From: Pelomonas sp. Root1237
GTDB lineage: Bacteria > Pseudomonadota > Gammaproteobacteria > Burkholderiales > Burkholderiaceae_C
Direction of reading: 5' to 3'
NCBI RefSeq assembly: GCF_001425055.1
Contig: NZ_LMDK01000003.1
Span: forward strand, 1,307 to 65,306
Length of the DNA stretch: 64,000 nt
The position numbers and the translations under genes are program-made. Under the pieces are notes generated by a model, which saw only the letters and a list, made by a program, of their open reading frames with translations, ran no database searches and was not told the DNA's origin. Of this stretch, positions 33,905 to 46,400 are shown in pieces (position 1 is the first letter of the stretch; the number at the start of each line of letters is the position of its first letter).

Positions 33905-36900
33905 TCGCCGACCTCGCTGGGTGCGAACTTCTTGTGGAGGAACCACGATCGAGCCGGTACTGGCCGACTGTACGCCTGCGAGCTGGGCGCACTGAATACC
34001 ACTTCCGTTCCTGTCCCCGGGCCGCTGCGAACCGTCAGCTTGCCACCGACGAGCTCGGCGCGCTCCCGCATGCCGCTCAACCCGAAGTGCCCTTGTTTTT
34101 CGCCCGCGTGCAGCACTTCCGGGTCGATCCCCTTGCCGTCGTCGCGAACCCGTACGCACAGCTGCCGCTCGTCGTAGCCAATCTCGACCTGGATCTGCTT
34201 TGCATCAGCGTGGTGGAAGGCGTTGCGCAGCGCCTCGCCGGCGATGCGGAAGGTCTCGTCGCGCACCAGCGGATGCAGAGCTTGCGGCGTTCCCTGCACT
34301 TCGACATGCGCCGATGCCGCGTGACCGCTCTCGTTCGCCAGATCCTCGGCGAGCGCCCGCAAGGCGTCCGCCAGGTTGTTGGTCTCCAGCGCCGAGGTCC
34401 GCAAGCCCTGCACGGTGTCGCGGCCCTCCGTGATCGCCTCGGCTGCATGGTCGATGGCGCCCGCAAGGATCTGCCTCGACTCGCGCGGGCGATCAGGCAG
34501 CAGGTTGAGCGCGGCCTGGAACTGCAGCAGCAGCCCGTGAAAACGCTGCAACAGGGTGTCGTGCAGGTCGCGAGCGATGCGCGTGCGTTCGGCAATACGC
34601 GCCTCCAGCGTCGCCTCCAACTGCCGATGCAGCCGCCGGATGCGCATGTGCAGCCGGAGTTGGAAAGCGCTCCATGCCAGGCCGATGAGCAGGACTGCGC
34701 CGGCCAGGCGGAACCAGGTGGTTTGGTAGAAGGCCGGCGGAATGGCGAACTCGAGCTGCGCGCCTTCCTCGTTCCACACGCCGCTGTTGTTGGACGCCTT
34801 CACGTGGAAGCGATAGTTGCCGGGCGGCAGATTGGTATAGGTGGCCTGGCGCCTGTCGACGGCCTCCTGCCAATCGTTGTCGTGCCCCTCCAGCCTGTAG
34901 CGAAAGCGCGTGCTCTTCGGGTCAACCAGGCTCAGCGCGGTGAACTCGATCGTCATGTCGCGGACCAGCGGGGGCAGACGAAGGCCGTTCTCGACCGCAT
35001 AGGGCTTGTGGTCGGCGAGCAGAGCTTCGATGTGAACCGGCGGAGGCAGCGGGTTGAAGGGCAGGTGGTCGGGGGCGATCACCTGGACGTCTGCGCCCGA
35101 CACAAACCAGAGCTTGCCGTCCGGCCCTTTCGCCACGGGAGGGTTGAAGTAGGCCGGCGTGAGCGCCAGCAGCGGCACGCCATCCGCGGCGCCCCAGACC
35201 TTCGTGGCGACCCGGCGGCTCGGGTCGGCGATCCAGGCAGCCAGGTCATCACGCAGAACCCGCACGAGTCCGCAGGACGCATACATCCACAGCGACCCGT
35301 CGTCGTCCAGCGTCGACCAGTGCACCGTGTTGCAGGGCAGGCCGTTGCCGACCGTGAGCGTGGCGACGCGGCCATCCTTGATCCGACTGAGGCCCCCCTC
35401 TTCGGTGGCAGCCCAGACCGCTCCTTCGGCATCGAGCCGGAGACCGGCGACGTGGCCCGCGCCCAGCCCTTCGGCGGGCGTGTAGGCGGCCTGGACCTTG
35501 CCGTCCTTGAAATACAACACCCCACCGTCCTGCCAGAAGGACAGCCACAAGCCACCTCGGTCGGCGACGACGACCTTGGCCTGTTGCCGGCGACCGAGCG
35601 CGGCCCACGGGATGTTCTCGGCGAATCGGCCCTTGTGCAGCCGTGCAAGGCCATCGTTGCCTGAAAGCCAGAGGTCGCCCGCCCCGTCCCCCGTGATGGA
35701 ATAGATCTCTTTGCTGGGCACACCGCTGACGGCGACGAAGCGGTCGTTCGCAAAGTAGGCGAGGCCACGGCCCGTGCTCACCCAGAGTCGCCCCTCGGCG
35801 TCCTGGTGCAGGGACTGCACCCTGGCGTCGGGCAGGCCGTCGCGTTCCCTGTAGACGGTCGGTCTCGCGCCCTTCCATCGGGCCAGTCCATCGCCGGTTG
35901 CCACCCAGACGCTGCCGTCCGTCGTGGCCAGCACAGACTTCGTGCCGTCATTGGGCAGCCCTTGTTGCAAGGAGAGGGTGGTGACAGGCAGCTTTCGGAA
36001 GCGGTCTATTCCCTTCTCGCTGCCGAACCAGATGTTGCCCTCGCGGTCTTGGAAGAGACTGCAGGCGATGTTCCCGGAGAGGCCGTCTGCCCGGGTGAAC
36101 GCGTCGGCCTGGCCCTCCTGCAAATGGAGGATCCCGTGGCCTTCGGTTCCGATCCAGAGTCCGCCATCGCGGTCCCGCAACAACTTGTTGGCCTTGACGT
36201 CGCGGTCAGAGAGCCACTCATCGGGCTTGGCAGCGCTTCGCATCGGAGCAGGCACCAACCTGTCGCCGTCGATGCGCTGGATTCCTGCGCCACGGATGCC
36301 AATCAGGAGCTGTCCATCGGCGGTCGTGCTCAGGTCGCCCACTCGCACGCCTGGCGTCTCGAATCGTTGCGGCGTCCCGGGCTTCCATCGCCAGAGGCCC
36401 GAGTCCGCACCCACCCACAGCGCCCCGGATTTGTCTTCGGCCAGGCTCCAGACGAACTGGCCAAACCCGCCTTCGGGCATGGAACATTGGGCCTGACCTG
36501 CGCGGATGGCGCACAGCCGTCCCTGTTCGCCCAGCAGGCCGGCCCAGACCGTTCCGTCGCGGTCCTCGAACAACGACGTCACGAACCCGTTGGGGATCTG
36601 CGGATAACGGGTCAGCTCGATGCCATTCCAGCTGACCAGGCCATTGAAGGTGCCAATCCAGAGCGTGCCGTCGCGGGAAACCAGCAGGGCGTAGGGATTG
36701 CTTGGCAGCGACTGGCCTCTCGGTGGTTGCCAGGGAACGAACCGAAGGCCGTCGAAGCGAAACATGCCAAATGACCCACCGACCCAGAGATATCCGTCTG
36801 GGGTTTGTGCCATCGCAAAGACGAGGCCCAGCAAGGCGCCGTCCCGAGCCGTCCATGAGGTGTGCGCGTATTGGGATACCTGCAGGGGAGGATCGAGCGC

Positions 36901-36990
36901 GAGGGCAGGGGATGGCGAGGTGAGCAGAGCCAACGCCAGGAGCAGACCCGGCAGGAAGTGTCTCTGACGCTGGCCTTCCAGTTGCCCCAC
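33901..36990 (-). CDS. Beta-propeller sensor histidine kinase (Reg_prop/Y_Y_Y/HisKA_3)
   Basis: A 1029-residue sensor. It has a signal-like N-terminus (LLLALALLTSPSPALA), two seven-bladed propellers of about 14 Reg_prop repeats (DGYLWVGGSFG, DGTLWIGTFNG, DGTVWAGLL, GNIWFGSEKG and so on, residues about 50-690), a Y_Y_Y domain (about 700-770, TNLPPGNYRFHVKASNNSG), one membrane segment, and a HisKA_3/HATPase kinase with histidine 810 (IARDLHDTLLQRFHG). The propeller probably binds a ligand in the periplasm, as in polysaccharide-sensing hybrid kinases. It begins at GTG 36990 and is translationally coupled to the fused regulator. Length and layout match the family. Confidence 0.9.
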   Translation of the reverse strand: MGQLEGQRQRHFLPGLLLALALLTSPSPALALDPPLQVSQYAHTSWTARDGALLGLVFAMAQTPDGYLWVGGSFGMFRFDGLRFVPWQPPRGQSLPSNPYALLVSRDGTLWIGTFNGLVSWNGIELTRYPQIPNGFVTSLFEDRDGTVWAGLLGEQGRLCAIRAGQAQCSMPEGGFGQFVWSLAEDKSGALWVGADSGLWRWKPGTPQRFETPGVRVGDLSTTADGQLLIGIRGAGIQRIDGDRLVPAPMRSAAKPDEWLSDRDVKANKLLRDRDGGLWIGTEGHGILHLQEGQADAFTRADGLSGNIACSLFQDREGNIWFGSEKGIDRFRKLPVTTLSLQQGLPNDGTKSVLATTDGSVWVATGDGLARWKGARPTVYRERDGLPDARVQSLHQDAEGRLWVSTGRGLAYFANDRFVAVSGVPSKEIYSITGDGAGDLWLSGNDGLARLHKGRFAENIPWAALGRRQQAKVVVADRGGLWLSFWQDGGVLYFKDGKVQAAYTPAEGLGAGHVAGLRLDAEGAVWAATEEGGLSRIKDGRVATLTVGNGLPCNTVHWSTLDDDGSLWMYASCGLVRVLRDDLAAWIADPSRRVATKVWGAADGVPLLALTPAYFNPPVAKGPDGKLWFVSGADVQVIAPDHLPFNPLPPPVHIEALLADHKPYAVENGLRLPPLVRDMTIEFTALSLVDPKSTRFRYRLEGHDNDWQEAVDRRQATYTNLPPGNYRFHVKASNNSGVWNEEGAQLEFAIPPAFYQTTWFRLAGAVLLIGLAWSAFQLRLHMRIRRLHRQLEATLEARIAERTRIARDLHDTLLQRFHGLLLQFQAALNLLPDRPRESRQILAGAIDHAAEAITEGRDTVQGLRTSALETNNLADALRALAEDLANESGHAASAHVEVQGTPQALHPLVRDETFRIAGEALRNAFHHADAKQIQVEIGYDERQLCVRVRDDGKGIDPEVLHAGEKQGHFGLSGMRERAELVGGKLTVRSGPGTGTEVVFSAPSSQAYSRPVPARSWFLHKKFAPSEVGE

Positions 36991-37409
36991 TGAATTCCTT
37001 TGCCTTCGCTTGCCGCTGGCAGCAAGTGAGCAGCGTATCGCAAAGGCGCGCTGCCGGGCGGTTCAGAACGTCATTGCCGATCGGGCTCGGCAAGCCAGAC
37101 CAACGGCTTAACTTTCTCGGCTTAAAGAGGTCTATGTGCTCGAAGAGTTGAAGCCATAGGCTGCGCAGTTGGCGAACAACCTCTTCGCTGCATCTGGGGC
37201 TCTATTGGCTGATGGCGTTCATGCATCTTTGCGAGCAGATCCGCAACAGGTTTGAATCGGCTCCTGCATGACTTCGTTGCTCCGTCGAACGGATTCGCTC
37301 GGGTTAACCCTGGCGAGCGCCATTCGTGCGTTCGCTCAGAATGCGCCGCACAAAAAGGTTATGAGGATGTGATTGCTTGGTGCTATCCAGCAACGCATGA
37401 GGGAGGTTA
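36991..37409. promoter_or_regulatory. Divergent 419-base promoter region between the sensor kinase and the RHS gene
   Basis: No gene is apparent. It must hold the promoters of the propeller kinase (minus) and the RHS protein (plus). The RHS start is preceded by a strong GGGAGG ribosome site (37401-37406). No palindrome of convincing length was seen. Confidence 0.4.
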
Positions 37410-40400
37410 GTGAACAAGATCGATCAAGGGCAACGCGCCGACCGCGTTGCAAGTCAGCGCCATTGCGACGTATCTGGGCGTTCTAGCCGCGTCGTGGCTG
37501 CACTGCTCCGGCTCTGGGTTCTTCTTCTGATGGTGCTGGCGCCTACGCTGGCCACAGCCGGCTGTTATCAAGACGGCACCGAGTGGTTCTGCGCAGCCCC
37601 GGATATTTCGATCCGCTCACCCGCTGCAGGGCAGTCGTTCTCAACGACAACGCCGGTCTCTGTGATCGTTGATGCGAGCGACTACGCCCCTATCGATGCA
37701 CCTCATACCTCGTTGATCTACGAGATTCGTCTCTACGTCAACGGCACGCTCAGCCGATACCAGCGCTATACGCCGGTAAATGTTGCAGAGGCTACCGCGC
37801 AGTTCGACCTTGGCGCATTGACCGCAGGGACCTATGTGCTGAAGGCGGTGGTGGCAGACCAGCAAGGTCGCGAGCGAAGCACGCAGATTCAGATCACCTC
37901 GACCGGCCCCGTTCTATCGGCCACTCAAACGACCACCACAGCATCTCCGAACCCCGTGCAGGTCGGCCTGCAAGTCATGGTTGGTGCACAGGTGACCGGT
38001 GGAAGCACGCCAACCGGCACCGTCACCATCCGTGAGGATGGTAAGGCTGGTACGGCGGTCACGCTTAGTGGCGGGCAGGGCAGTTTGGCAATGTCCTTCG
38101 CCGATCCAGGTTGGTACTACGTTTCTTCAACTTACAGCGGCGACAGCAGTCACCAGGGGTCCACTTCGTCAAGCGTGACGATCGTTGTTCAGAAGCGCCA
38201 GACATCGGTGTCGCTCAACGCGAGCAGCACCAGCGTACTGACGAACCAATCGTTCACGTTGTCCGCGGCCGTCAGTGGCGCCAGCCCGGGCGGGACGGTG
38301 ACGTTCAAGTCCGCAGGCACAGTGCTGCAGACGGTTGCCGTCAGCAACGGTTCTGCGTCTCTCACGACCAGCCTGCCCAACGCCGGCACCTACGCGGTTA
38401 CGGCGGAATACAGTGGAGACACCAACAATGTCGCATCCACGTCTGGCTCCGTGAGCATTGGCGTCAAAGCGCCTGCGAGCGTTGTATTGTCAAGCAGCCC
38501 TGCCTCTCCGGCTGTTTCCGGTTCCGTGACGTACACAGCAACCGTGACCGGATCATCGCCGTCGGGAGGGGTCCAGTTCAACGACAACGGATCTCCGCTA
38601 GGCAGCGCTGTGACGCTGTTGAACGGTAGCGCGTCTTTCACGACCAGCTACGCCACCGCGGGCAATCATGCAATCGGCGCGAGCTATGCCGGTGACGGCA
38701 ATAACACTGCAGCAACGGCCTCGACGCTGACCGTAGCGGTGGTGCCCCGCTCGACATCCACCAGCGTCTCTGCTGGGACCGCAGCGCCAGGCCTGAACCA
38801 GCCGGTGACGCTGTCTGCATCCGTAAGTGGCACCAACCCGGCGGGGACCGTCACCTTCCTGGCTGACGGCGTCGCGCTTGGCTCGCCCATTTCACTGTCC
38901 GGTGGCAACGCTTCGACCAGCGCCACCTTCGCGACGGCTGGTGCTCGCACCATCACGGCCCGCTACAACGGCGATGCAAACAATGCCGGCAGCCTGTCGG
39001 GTGGCACGGTAGTCACGGTGCAGAAGGGGGCGAGTTCGACGAGTGTCAGCGTCAGCGCGACGGCGTTGGTCGTCAACCAATCGACGACGCTCTCGGCCAC
39101 GGTTGTCGGTTCATCGCCCGGCGGCAGCGTGACGTTCCGCAGCAACGGTGCGGTGCTGCAGACGGTAGCGCTTTCGAGCGGAGCGGCCTCGCTCAACACC
39201 AGTTTTGCTGCGGCTGGAAGCTACGCCATTACTGCTGAGTACAGCGGGGACAGCAACAATGTCGCATCCACGTCGGGCTCCGTGAGCGTTGGCGTAAAGG
39301 CGTCTGCAAGCGTTGTATTGTCAAGCAGCCCTGCCTCTCCGGCTGTTTCCGGTTCCGTGACGTACACGGCGACGGTGACCGGATCATCGCCGTCGGGGAC
39401 GATCCAGTTCAGCGACAACGGATCTCCGGTGGGCAGCGCTGTGACGCTATCGAACGGTAGCGCGTCTGTCACGACCAGCTACGCCACCGCGGGCAGTCAT
39501 GTAATTGGCGCGAGCTATGCCGGTGACGGCAATAACACTGCCGCAACGGCCTCAACGCTGACCGTAACGGTGGTGCCTCGCTCGACCTCCACCAGCGTCT
39601 CTGCTGGGACTGCTACGCCGGGTCTGAACCAGCCGGTGACGCTGTCCGCATCCGTAAGTGGCACCAACCCGACGGGGACCGTCACCTTCCTGGCCGACGG
39701 CGCCACGCTTGGCTCGCCCATTTCACTGTCCGGTGGCAACGCTTCGACCAGCGCCACCTTCGCGACGGCTGGCGCTCGCACCATCACGGCGCGCTACAAC
39801 GGCGATGCAAACAATGCCGGCAGCCTGTCGGGCGGCACTGTAGTCACGACGCAGAAGGGGGCGAGTTCGACGAGCGTCAGCGTCAGCGCGACGGCATTGG
39901 CCGTCAACCAATCGACGACGCTCTCGGCCACGGTTACTGGTTCATCGCCTGGCGGTAGTGTGACGTTCCATAGCAATGGCACGCCGCTGCAGACGGTTGC
40001 GCTGTCGAACGGCGCCGCATCGTTCAACACCAGTTTCGCCGCCGCCGGCAGCTACGCCATCACGGCTGCATACAGCGGCGACGCGAACAACGCCATTTCA
40101 ACTTCGTCGAGTGTTGCTGTTGGCGTGAAGGCCGCCGCCGCCGTCAGCCTGGCGAGTTCGCCGGCATCGCCTGCAGTCTCCCAGTCGGTGACCTACACGG
40201 CGACGGTGACGGGCACTTCTCCGACCGGCACAGTGCAATTTGTCGACAACGGCACGCCGCTCGGGGCGCCAGTGGTCGTGGCGTCCGGTAATGCTTCGTT
40301 CACGACGAGCTACTCGACAGCAGGCAGCCGGTCGATCAGCGCAACCTATTCCGGCGATGCGAACAACGCCACCGCCACCGCAACGACGCTTAGCGTCAAT

Positions 40401-43400
40401 GTCGGCAAGCGATCAAGTGTCACTGCCCTCGCGGTTGGAAACGTGACACCTCTTGTAGGCGAGAGCACCACGCTGACGGCTACTGTGGCGGGTTCGAACC
40501 CAACTGGCAGCGTGACGTTCCTTGCCGACGGCACGCCGCTTGGGGCGGCGGTGCCCTTAAGCAATGGCACGGCGTCGTTCGCGACCAGTTTCGCCAGCAG
40601 CGGTGTGCGATCACTGACCGTTTCATATGGCGGTGATGTCAACCACACCGCCAGCACTTCCGGCGCTCAGTCGGTGTCGGTGCAGAAGCAATCGGCCGGT
40701 GTCGCCCTGACTCTGGCGGCATCGTCAGTCAAGGTTGGTCAGTCCGTCCGATTGACTGCAACACTCACTGGCGCGGGAGGTTCCGCTCCAACCGGTACCG
40801 TTTCTTTCCTCAGCAATGGTTCAGTGATTGCCTCCGCAGTCCCGGTGGTCGGGAGCAGCGCGGTGTTCGACGCCAGTTTTACGACGGTCGGCAGCCGCAG
40901 CCTCACTGTTTCGTATGGGGGGGACGCCAATAACAGCGCAGTGACATCGGTGGCTGTTGCGCTGTCCGTCGTCAAGCGCGACAGCACAGTCACGCTCGTT
41001 TCCAGCGCCGGCAGCGTTCAGCCAGACCAGACCGTCAAACTGACTGCAACCGTTATGGGCACATCGCCAACGGGCAGGGTCGACTTCTTTGATGGAACGA
41101 AATCTGCTGGTACCGTACCTTTGCTGGCGGGTAAGGCGTCAAGCACCGTTCCCCTGTCTTCAGTCGGTGCACATACGTTGACTGCGCGCTATGTTGGCGA
41201 CAGCAACCACAATGTCAGCACCTCACCAGGAGTGGTGGTCAGTGTTGCTGTGCAGACCGTGCAGGTGACGGTGCCCCATCTCGGCAACGCCAAGGCGGGT
41301 TCCCTGCCGGGAGCCGTTCAGGTCAATGGCAGCAAGGCGTCCTATTCGTTGCAATTGGCAATGCCGCCCGGGGTGCTTGCCATGACACCAGCGGTCTCGC
41401 TCGATTACGGCGGCGGTGCCGGCAACGGCATTGCGGGGGTGGGTTGGAATATCGGCGGGCAATCGGGCATTGCGCGTTGCCCGCCGACGCTTGCCCAGGA
41501 TGGGCGTGGTGACGCACTGCGGTTGAACACCAAAGACCGGCTTTGCCTCGATGGCAAACGGTTGGAACTGGTCGGCCCTGACACATCCAGCGCACAGACT
41601 GCGGATGAGTTCAATACCCGCTATTGGGCTGCGAACGCGGGGTACCGCACGGAGATCGACGCCTTCGTCCGCGTGCAGCGTGTGAACGACGGCTTCACCG
41701 TCTATGCCAAGGACGGGCGCATTCATCAGTACGTCAGTACAAACGCGCTGAACCCGACGCTGCCGCCGTCGAGCGTCGTCCGCAACTGGCCTTTGGCAAA
41801 AAGCCAAGACCGCAACGGCAACACCATCGAGTATCAATACACCCGCGACACGCAAACCGGTGAGCAACTGCTGTCCCAGATCTCTTGGGGCGCAAATAGC
41901 AACTTGCCGCAAAGCCATTTCGCGAAGGCTGTGTTTGGCTACGAGAGCCGTCCCGATACGGAAACGCAGTTTTTCGCCGGTGATCGTGCAGACCTGCGCC
42001 AGCGTCTGAAAACCGTCACCACGTGGACGAACACAAGTACGGCCACGCCAGTGCAGGCGCTCCAGTACACGCTGAGTTACGGCACCAGCCCGAGCAGTGG
42101 GCGCAGCATGTTGGCCAGCGTGCAGGCATGCTCGCCTGTAGACGGATGCCTGCCTGCGACCACGTTCCAATGGGGTGAGCCCGATTCGGCCAAGTCGCGT
42201 GCCTTTGTCAGCAAAGGCACTTGGAACGGGCCGGTGCTGGAAGACCGCTTCCGTGCCAATACCTCTGCCACCGCAGGTCATGCGCAGGACGAAATGTTTG
42301 TGTCCGGCGACTTTGATGGCGATGGCCGTGCCGATGTCATGACGCGTTTCGGAGGCGCAGGCATCACGCTATATCGCAGCACGGGAACGAGCTTCGTCAC
42401 CTCGCAGCCGTTTGCCGGCCTGGACGCGCAGATGGCTATCGTCGAGGTGGGCGATTTCGACGGCGACGGCCAAACCGATGTGCTGATGGCGCGCGGAAAC
42501 CTCGACATGTACGGCGTGGTCCAGGTCACGAACGAAGTGTTGAACGGTTGGAAGATCTGCTACTCGCGCCTGCGCCAGGGCGGAACCTTCTCCTGCACGG
42601 ACTGGGCCGTGGATGGGGTAAATGCCACTCAGCGCGTCGTCTACGACTTCAACGCAGACGGTCGTGACGACCTGTATTTCTCGGGAGGCAGTCCTGGTGA
42701 CGGCAACATGGGCACACAGCGCAGTTGCATCTCGACAGGGACAGGCTTCACATGCCAGGTGCAGGCTGCCGGCGCGGGCATTGATCTGGGCCCCGGACAG
42801 AGCAGCTTCACGCAGTTTTCTCCGCTGGCGACCGCTGACTTGGACGGTGATGGACGGCTGGACTTCATTACAGCCGGCCAAGCCGTCTACAACGCGGAAG
42901 GCAACTTCTGGACGTTCACTGAACCCTATATCGCTGGCCGGGGCTATTCGGCTGAGGCTGGTGGGCCTGTCACCTCGTCCTACTCCTTGCTGCATGACTA
43001 CGGTGTTCCGTCGCAATACACCGTCAACACGCCACCTGACTATCGAGCAAGCGCTGTCGGCGTTGCTGGCGACATCAACGGCGACGGGTTGACCGACTTC
43101 TTGTTCCTCTACGGCCCGACACCCTCAACTCCGCTGACGAGGCGCCTGTGCCTGATGACGGGCAGCGGGTCGCCGTTCTGCGAAAACCGAACTGAGGCGT
43201 TCCTGACGCCGGACTGGTACGTCGGCAACATTGAAGGCGACGGCGTGCCGCGAGCGCTGACGGCCCGGCCCAAGGCGGGTCTCAACACTCCGCCGCAGGC
43301 CTGTTTGATCCGTTTTGGCGGATCCATGGACTGCAAGCCGTGGGCCATGCCACCGCAGCCTGCCGGACTCAGCCCCAATCCTCCAACCGACTGGCAACAG

Positions 43401-46400
43401 TCGCGCCTCTTCTTCTTGGATCTGACCGGCGACGGGCATCCCGAAGTCGTCTACTACCAGGCGGGCGGCCACTGGGAGGTGTTGGAGCATGCGCGCCTGG
43501 CCAAGGACGGCGAGGCGCTGGACCGACTTGTGCAAGTCACCAACGGCGTTGGCCTGCCCACGCGCATCGTCTACTCCACGCATGGCGATCCGAGTGTCTA
43601 CACCCGCGACGCCGTCGACCCCGACGGCAACCTGAGTGCCACGGTCTATCCGCAGAAGCCCGTGCCGTTGATCGACCAAGTGGTCAGCGCCGTCAAGGTC
43701 GGCAATGGCCAGGGCGGCTGGCTGGAGACGCGCTACCGCTATGCGGGCGCTCGTTCGGACCAATCTGGCCGCGGTTTCCTGGGGTACGGTCGCATGGAGG
43801 CACTGGACGTCGCCAGTGGCGTGACCACCACGACCTGGTTCAGCCAAACTTGGCCCACCATCGGTATGCGCACGGCGATGCGCCAAACTGCGGCATCGGG
43901 CGTCGTGCTCGTTGACAGTCGCAGTGAACTGGATTCGCAGTCGATCGCTCATCCGAACGGCCGTACCACGCGTTTCCCGTTCACCAAGACGCAGACGGTG
44001 ACGAAGAACGATCTCAGCGGCGATCCGCTGGGAACGGTTGCCACGGCCTGGGTTTATGGCGATGGCTGGGGCAACGCAACGCAGGTCACGGAGACCGCAT
44101 CAGCCGATAGCGAGACCTTCGTATCCGGCACGACAACCACCTACGAGAACCGCACTGCCGATTGGTTGCTCGGCTTGCCAACGCGTGTCGAGGTCAAGAA
44201 GACCCGCGCCGGCGTGTCCGTCACTCGTACGAGCACCGCGGAGTTCGACGCCAAGGGCCAGCTGTCCAAGCAGACGGTTGAGCCGGATGCCCCGGCCTAC
44301 CGTCTCGTGACGGAGTCTTTGCGCACCGGCAACTTGTATGGTCTGGTGACCGGCACGCGGCAATCGTGGACCGACCCTCAAACCGGCCAGCTGGTGCAGC
44401 GCACTTCCAATTCCACGCAGTTGGACCCGAACGGTCGTTTCATCCTGAAGGCGACCAACCCTCTGGGCCATGAAGAAGCCAAGCAGTACGACCCTCGGCA
44501 TGGCGGGGTGACCCAGGCAACGTCGCCGAACGGCATCGTCACGAACTGGACGGTCGATGCCTTCGGTCGCATCACGAAGGAACAGCGCGCAGACGGCACC
44601 GAGACGAGGAACGTCATCGTGCAGTGCGACGCGGAATGCCCGCCCGGCGCTGTTCAAGCAACCGTGGTCGATCAATACCAAGGTGGTCAGCGTTACGGCG
44701 TTCCCAGCATCACTTACGCCGACAGCGCCGGCCACGTCCTGCGCAAGCGCACAAATGGATTGCAGGGCCAAGTGGTCGTGGCGGACCAGCGATATGACGT
44801 GCGCGGCCGCTTGAAAGAGGTGGACCAGCCACATGATGTGACTGCGTCGGCCACGCTGGCGTCCCGTACGGATTACGACGACCTGAACCGGCCGACCTCG
44901 GTCACCTCGCTGGACGAGGCCGGCACGGAGCGTTCACAGATCACGACCTACCGTGGCCTTCGCGTCACCACCACCAACGCCAAGAGCCACAGCATCGACA
45001 ACTATCGTGATGCGCTGGGCTTGCTGAAGCGTGCGGTGGATGCCAATGGCAAAGAAACTCGCTTTGAGCGTGATCCATTCGGTGGCCTGACCAAGACGCG
45101 TGACCCGATGGGTAACGAGGTCGTCGTTGTGTTGGACCGCCTGGGTCGCCGCACCCAGCTGTCGGACCCTGACCTCGGCATCACCAAGTATGAGGTCGAC
45201 CCGCCCGGCCGCGTCTGGAAGCAGACGTCGGCCAAGGCGCAGGTCACGACGATGGACTTTGACTCGCTGGACCGGATGACCGCGCGCCATGAGCCGGATC
45301 TGGAGAGCCGCTGGGTGTACGACACGGCCACCAAGGGCATCGGTCAATTGGCCGAGGCATACACCCTGCAGGGCCAGCAGAAAGACTACCGGCGTCAGCA
45401 CACCTTTGATGCATTGGGCCGCCCGGATACGACCACCATCACACTGAACAGCGTGGTCCAGTCGAGCAAGGCAACCTATGACGACAAGGGTCGCACCGCC
45501 GCGATCAGCCACCAACGCGGCAGTGACGCCGCCAAGACGTTCAGCTACCGCTACAGCCCCACCGGCTACCTGGCTGGGCTCGACCGGGGCGCGACGTCGC
45601 TCTGGACGATTCAGCAGCAGGACGCTGCAGGCCGGGTGCGCCAAGCTGACCTGGGCAACGGGCTGATCCGGTTCACGGCGGTCAACCCGAATTCGGGCCG
45701 AGTGAGCAGCGCCTCGGTGGAGCGCGGTTCAGGCGCCGCCATACTGAATGAGGGTTATCAATACGACCCGTTGGGTAACGTCGTGCTGCGCGTGCTGTGG
45801 GGGGAGGCGACAGGCTTCGTTGAATCGTTCGATTACGACCCGCTGCAGCGTCTGAAAACCTCGCAGGTCACGGGCCAGCCGCAGCAGGTCTTCAACTACG
45901 ACGATATTGGCAACCTGGTGTCCAAGACCGGTGTTGGCACCTACACCTACCCAGCCGCTGGGCAACCGCGGCCGCATGCGGTCACCGCCGTCACGGCCCA
46001 GAGCGGTAACTACGTTTACGACGACAACGGCAACCTGATGTCGGGGCCCAACGGCACGTCGCTGGTTTGGAGCAGCTTCGACATGCCCAGCCGTATTGCG
46101 AAGGGCAGCGCCTGGAGCCAGTTCGCGTTCGGGCCGGAACATCAGCGTGCACGGCAGACGCGCAGTGATGGCACAACCGTGCTGTACATGGGCGCGATGG
46201 AGCAGGAAACCAATGCCAGCGGCGGCATAACGCTCAAGACCTACTGGCCGATGGGCCTGGGTGTGGAGATTGATCGGCCTGGCGCACCATCGAGCGACCT
46301 GCTGTGGACGCATACGGACCGGCTGGGCAGCGTGATCGCGATCAGCCAGGCCGACGGGCAGTTCCGTGAGAAGCTGGCTTACGACGCCTGGGGCAAGCGC

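Noticed and set aside
33905-34159. N-terminal extension of the fused regulator
   Set aside because: The added stretch lies inside the propeller kinase gene and has no domain; the ATG at 33904 gives the normal receiver start.
38404-40065. Regularly spaced repeats as a CRISPR array
   Set aside because: Repeats are hundreds of bases long, in frame and encode Ig-like domains; there are no short repeats with unique spacers.
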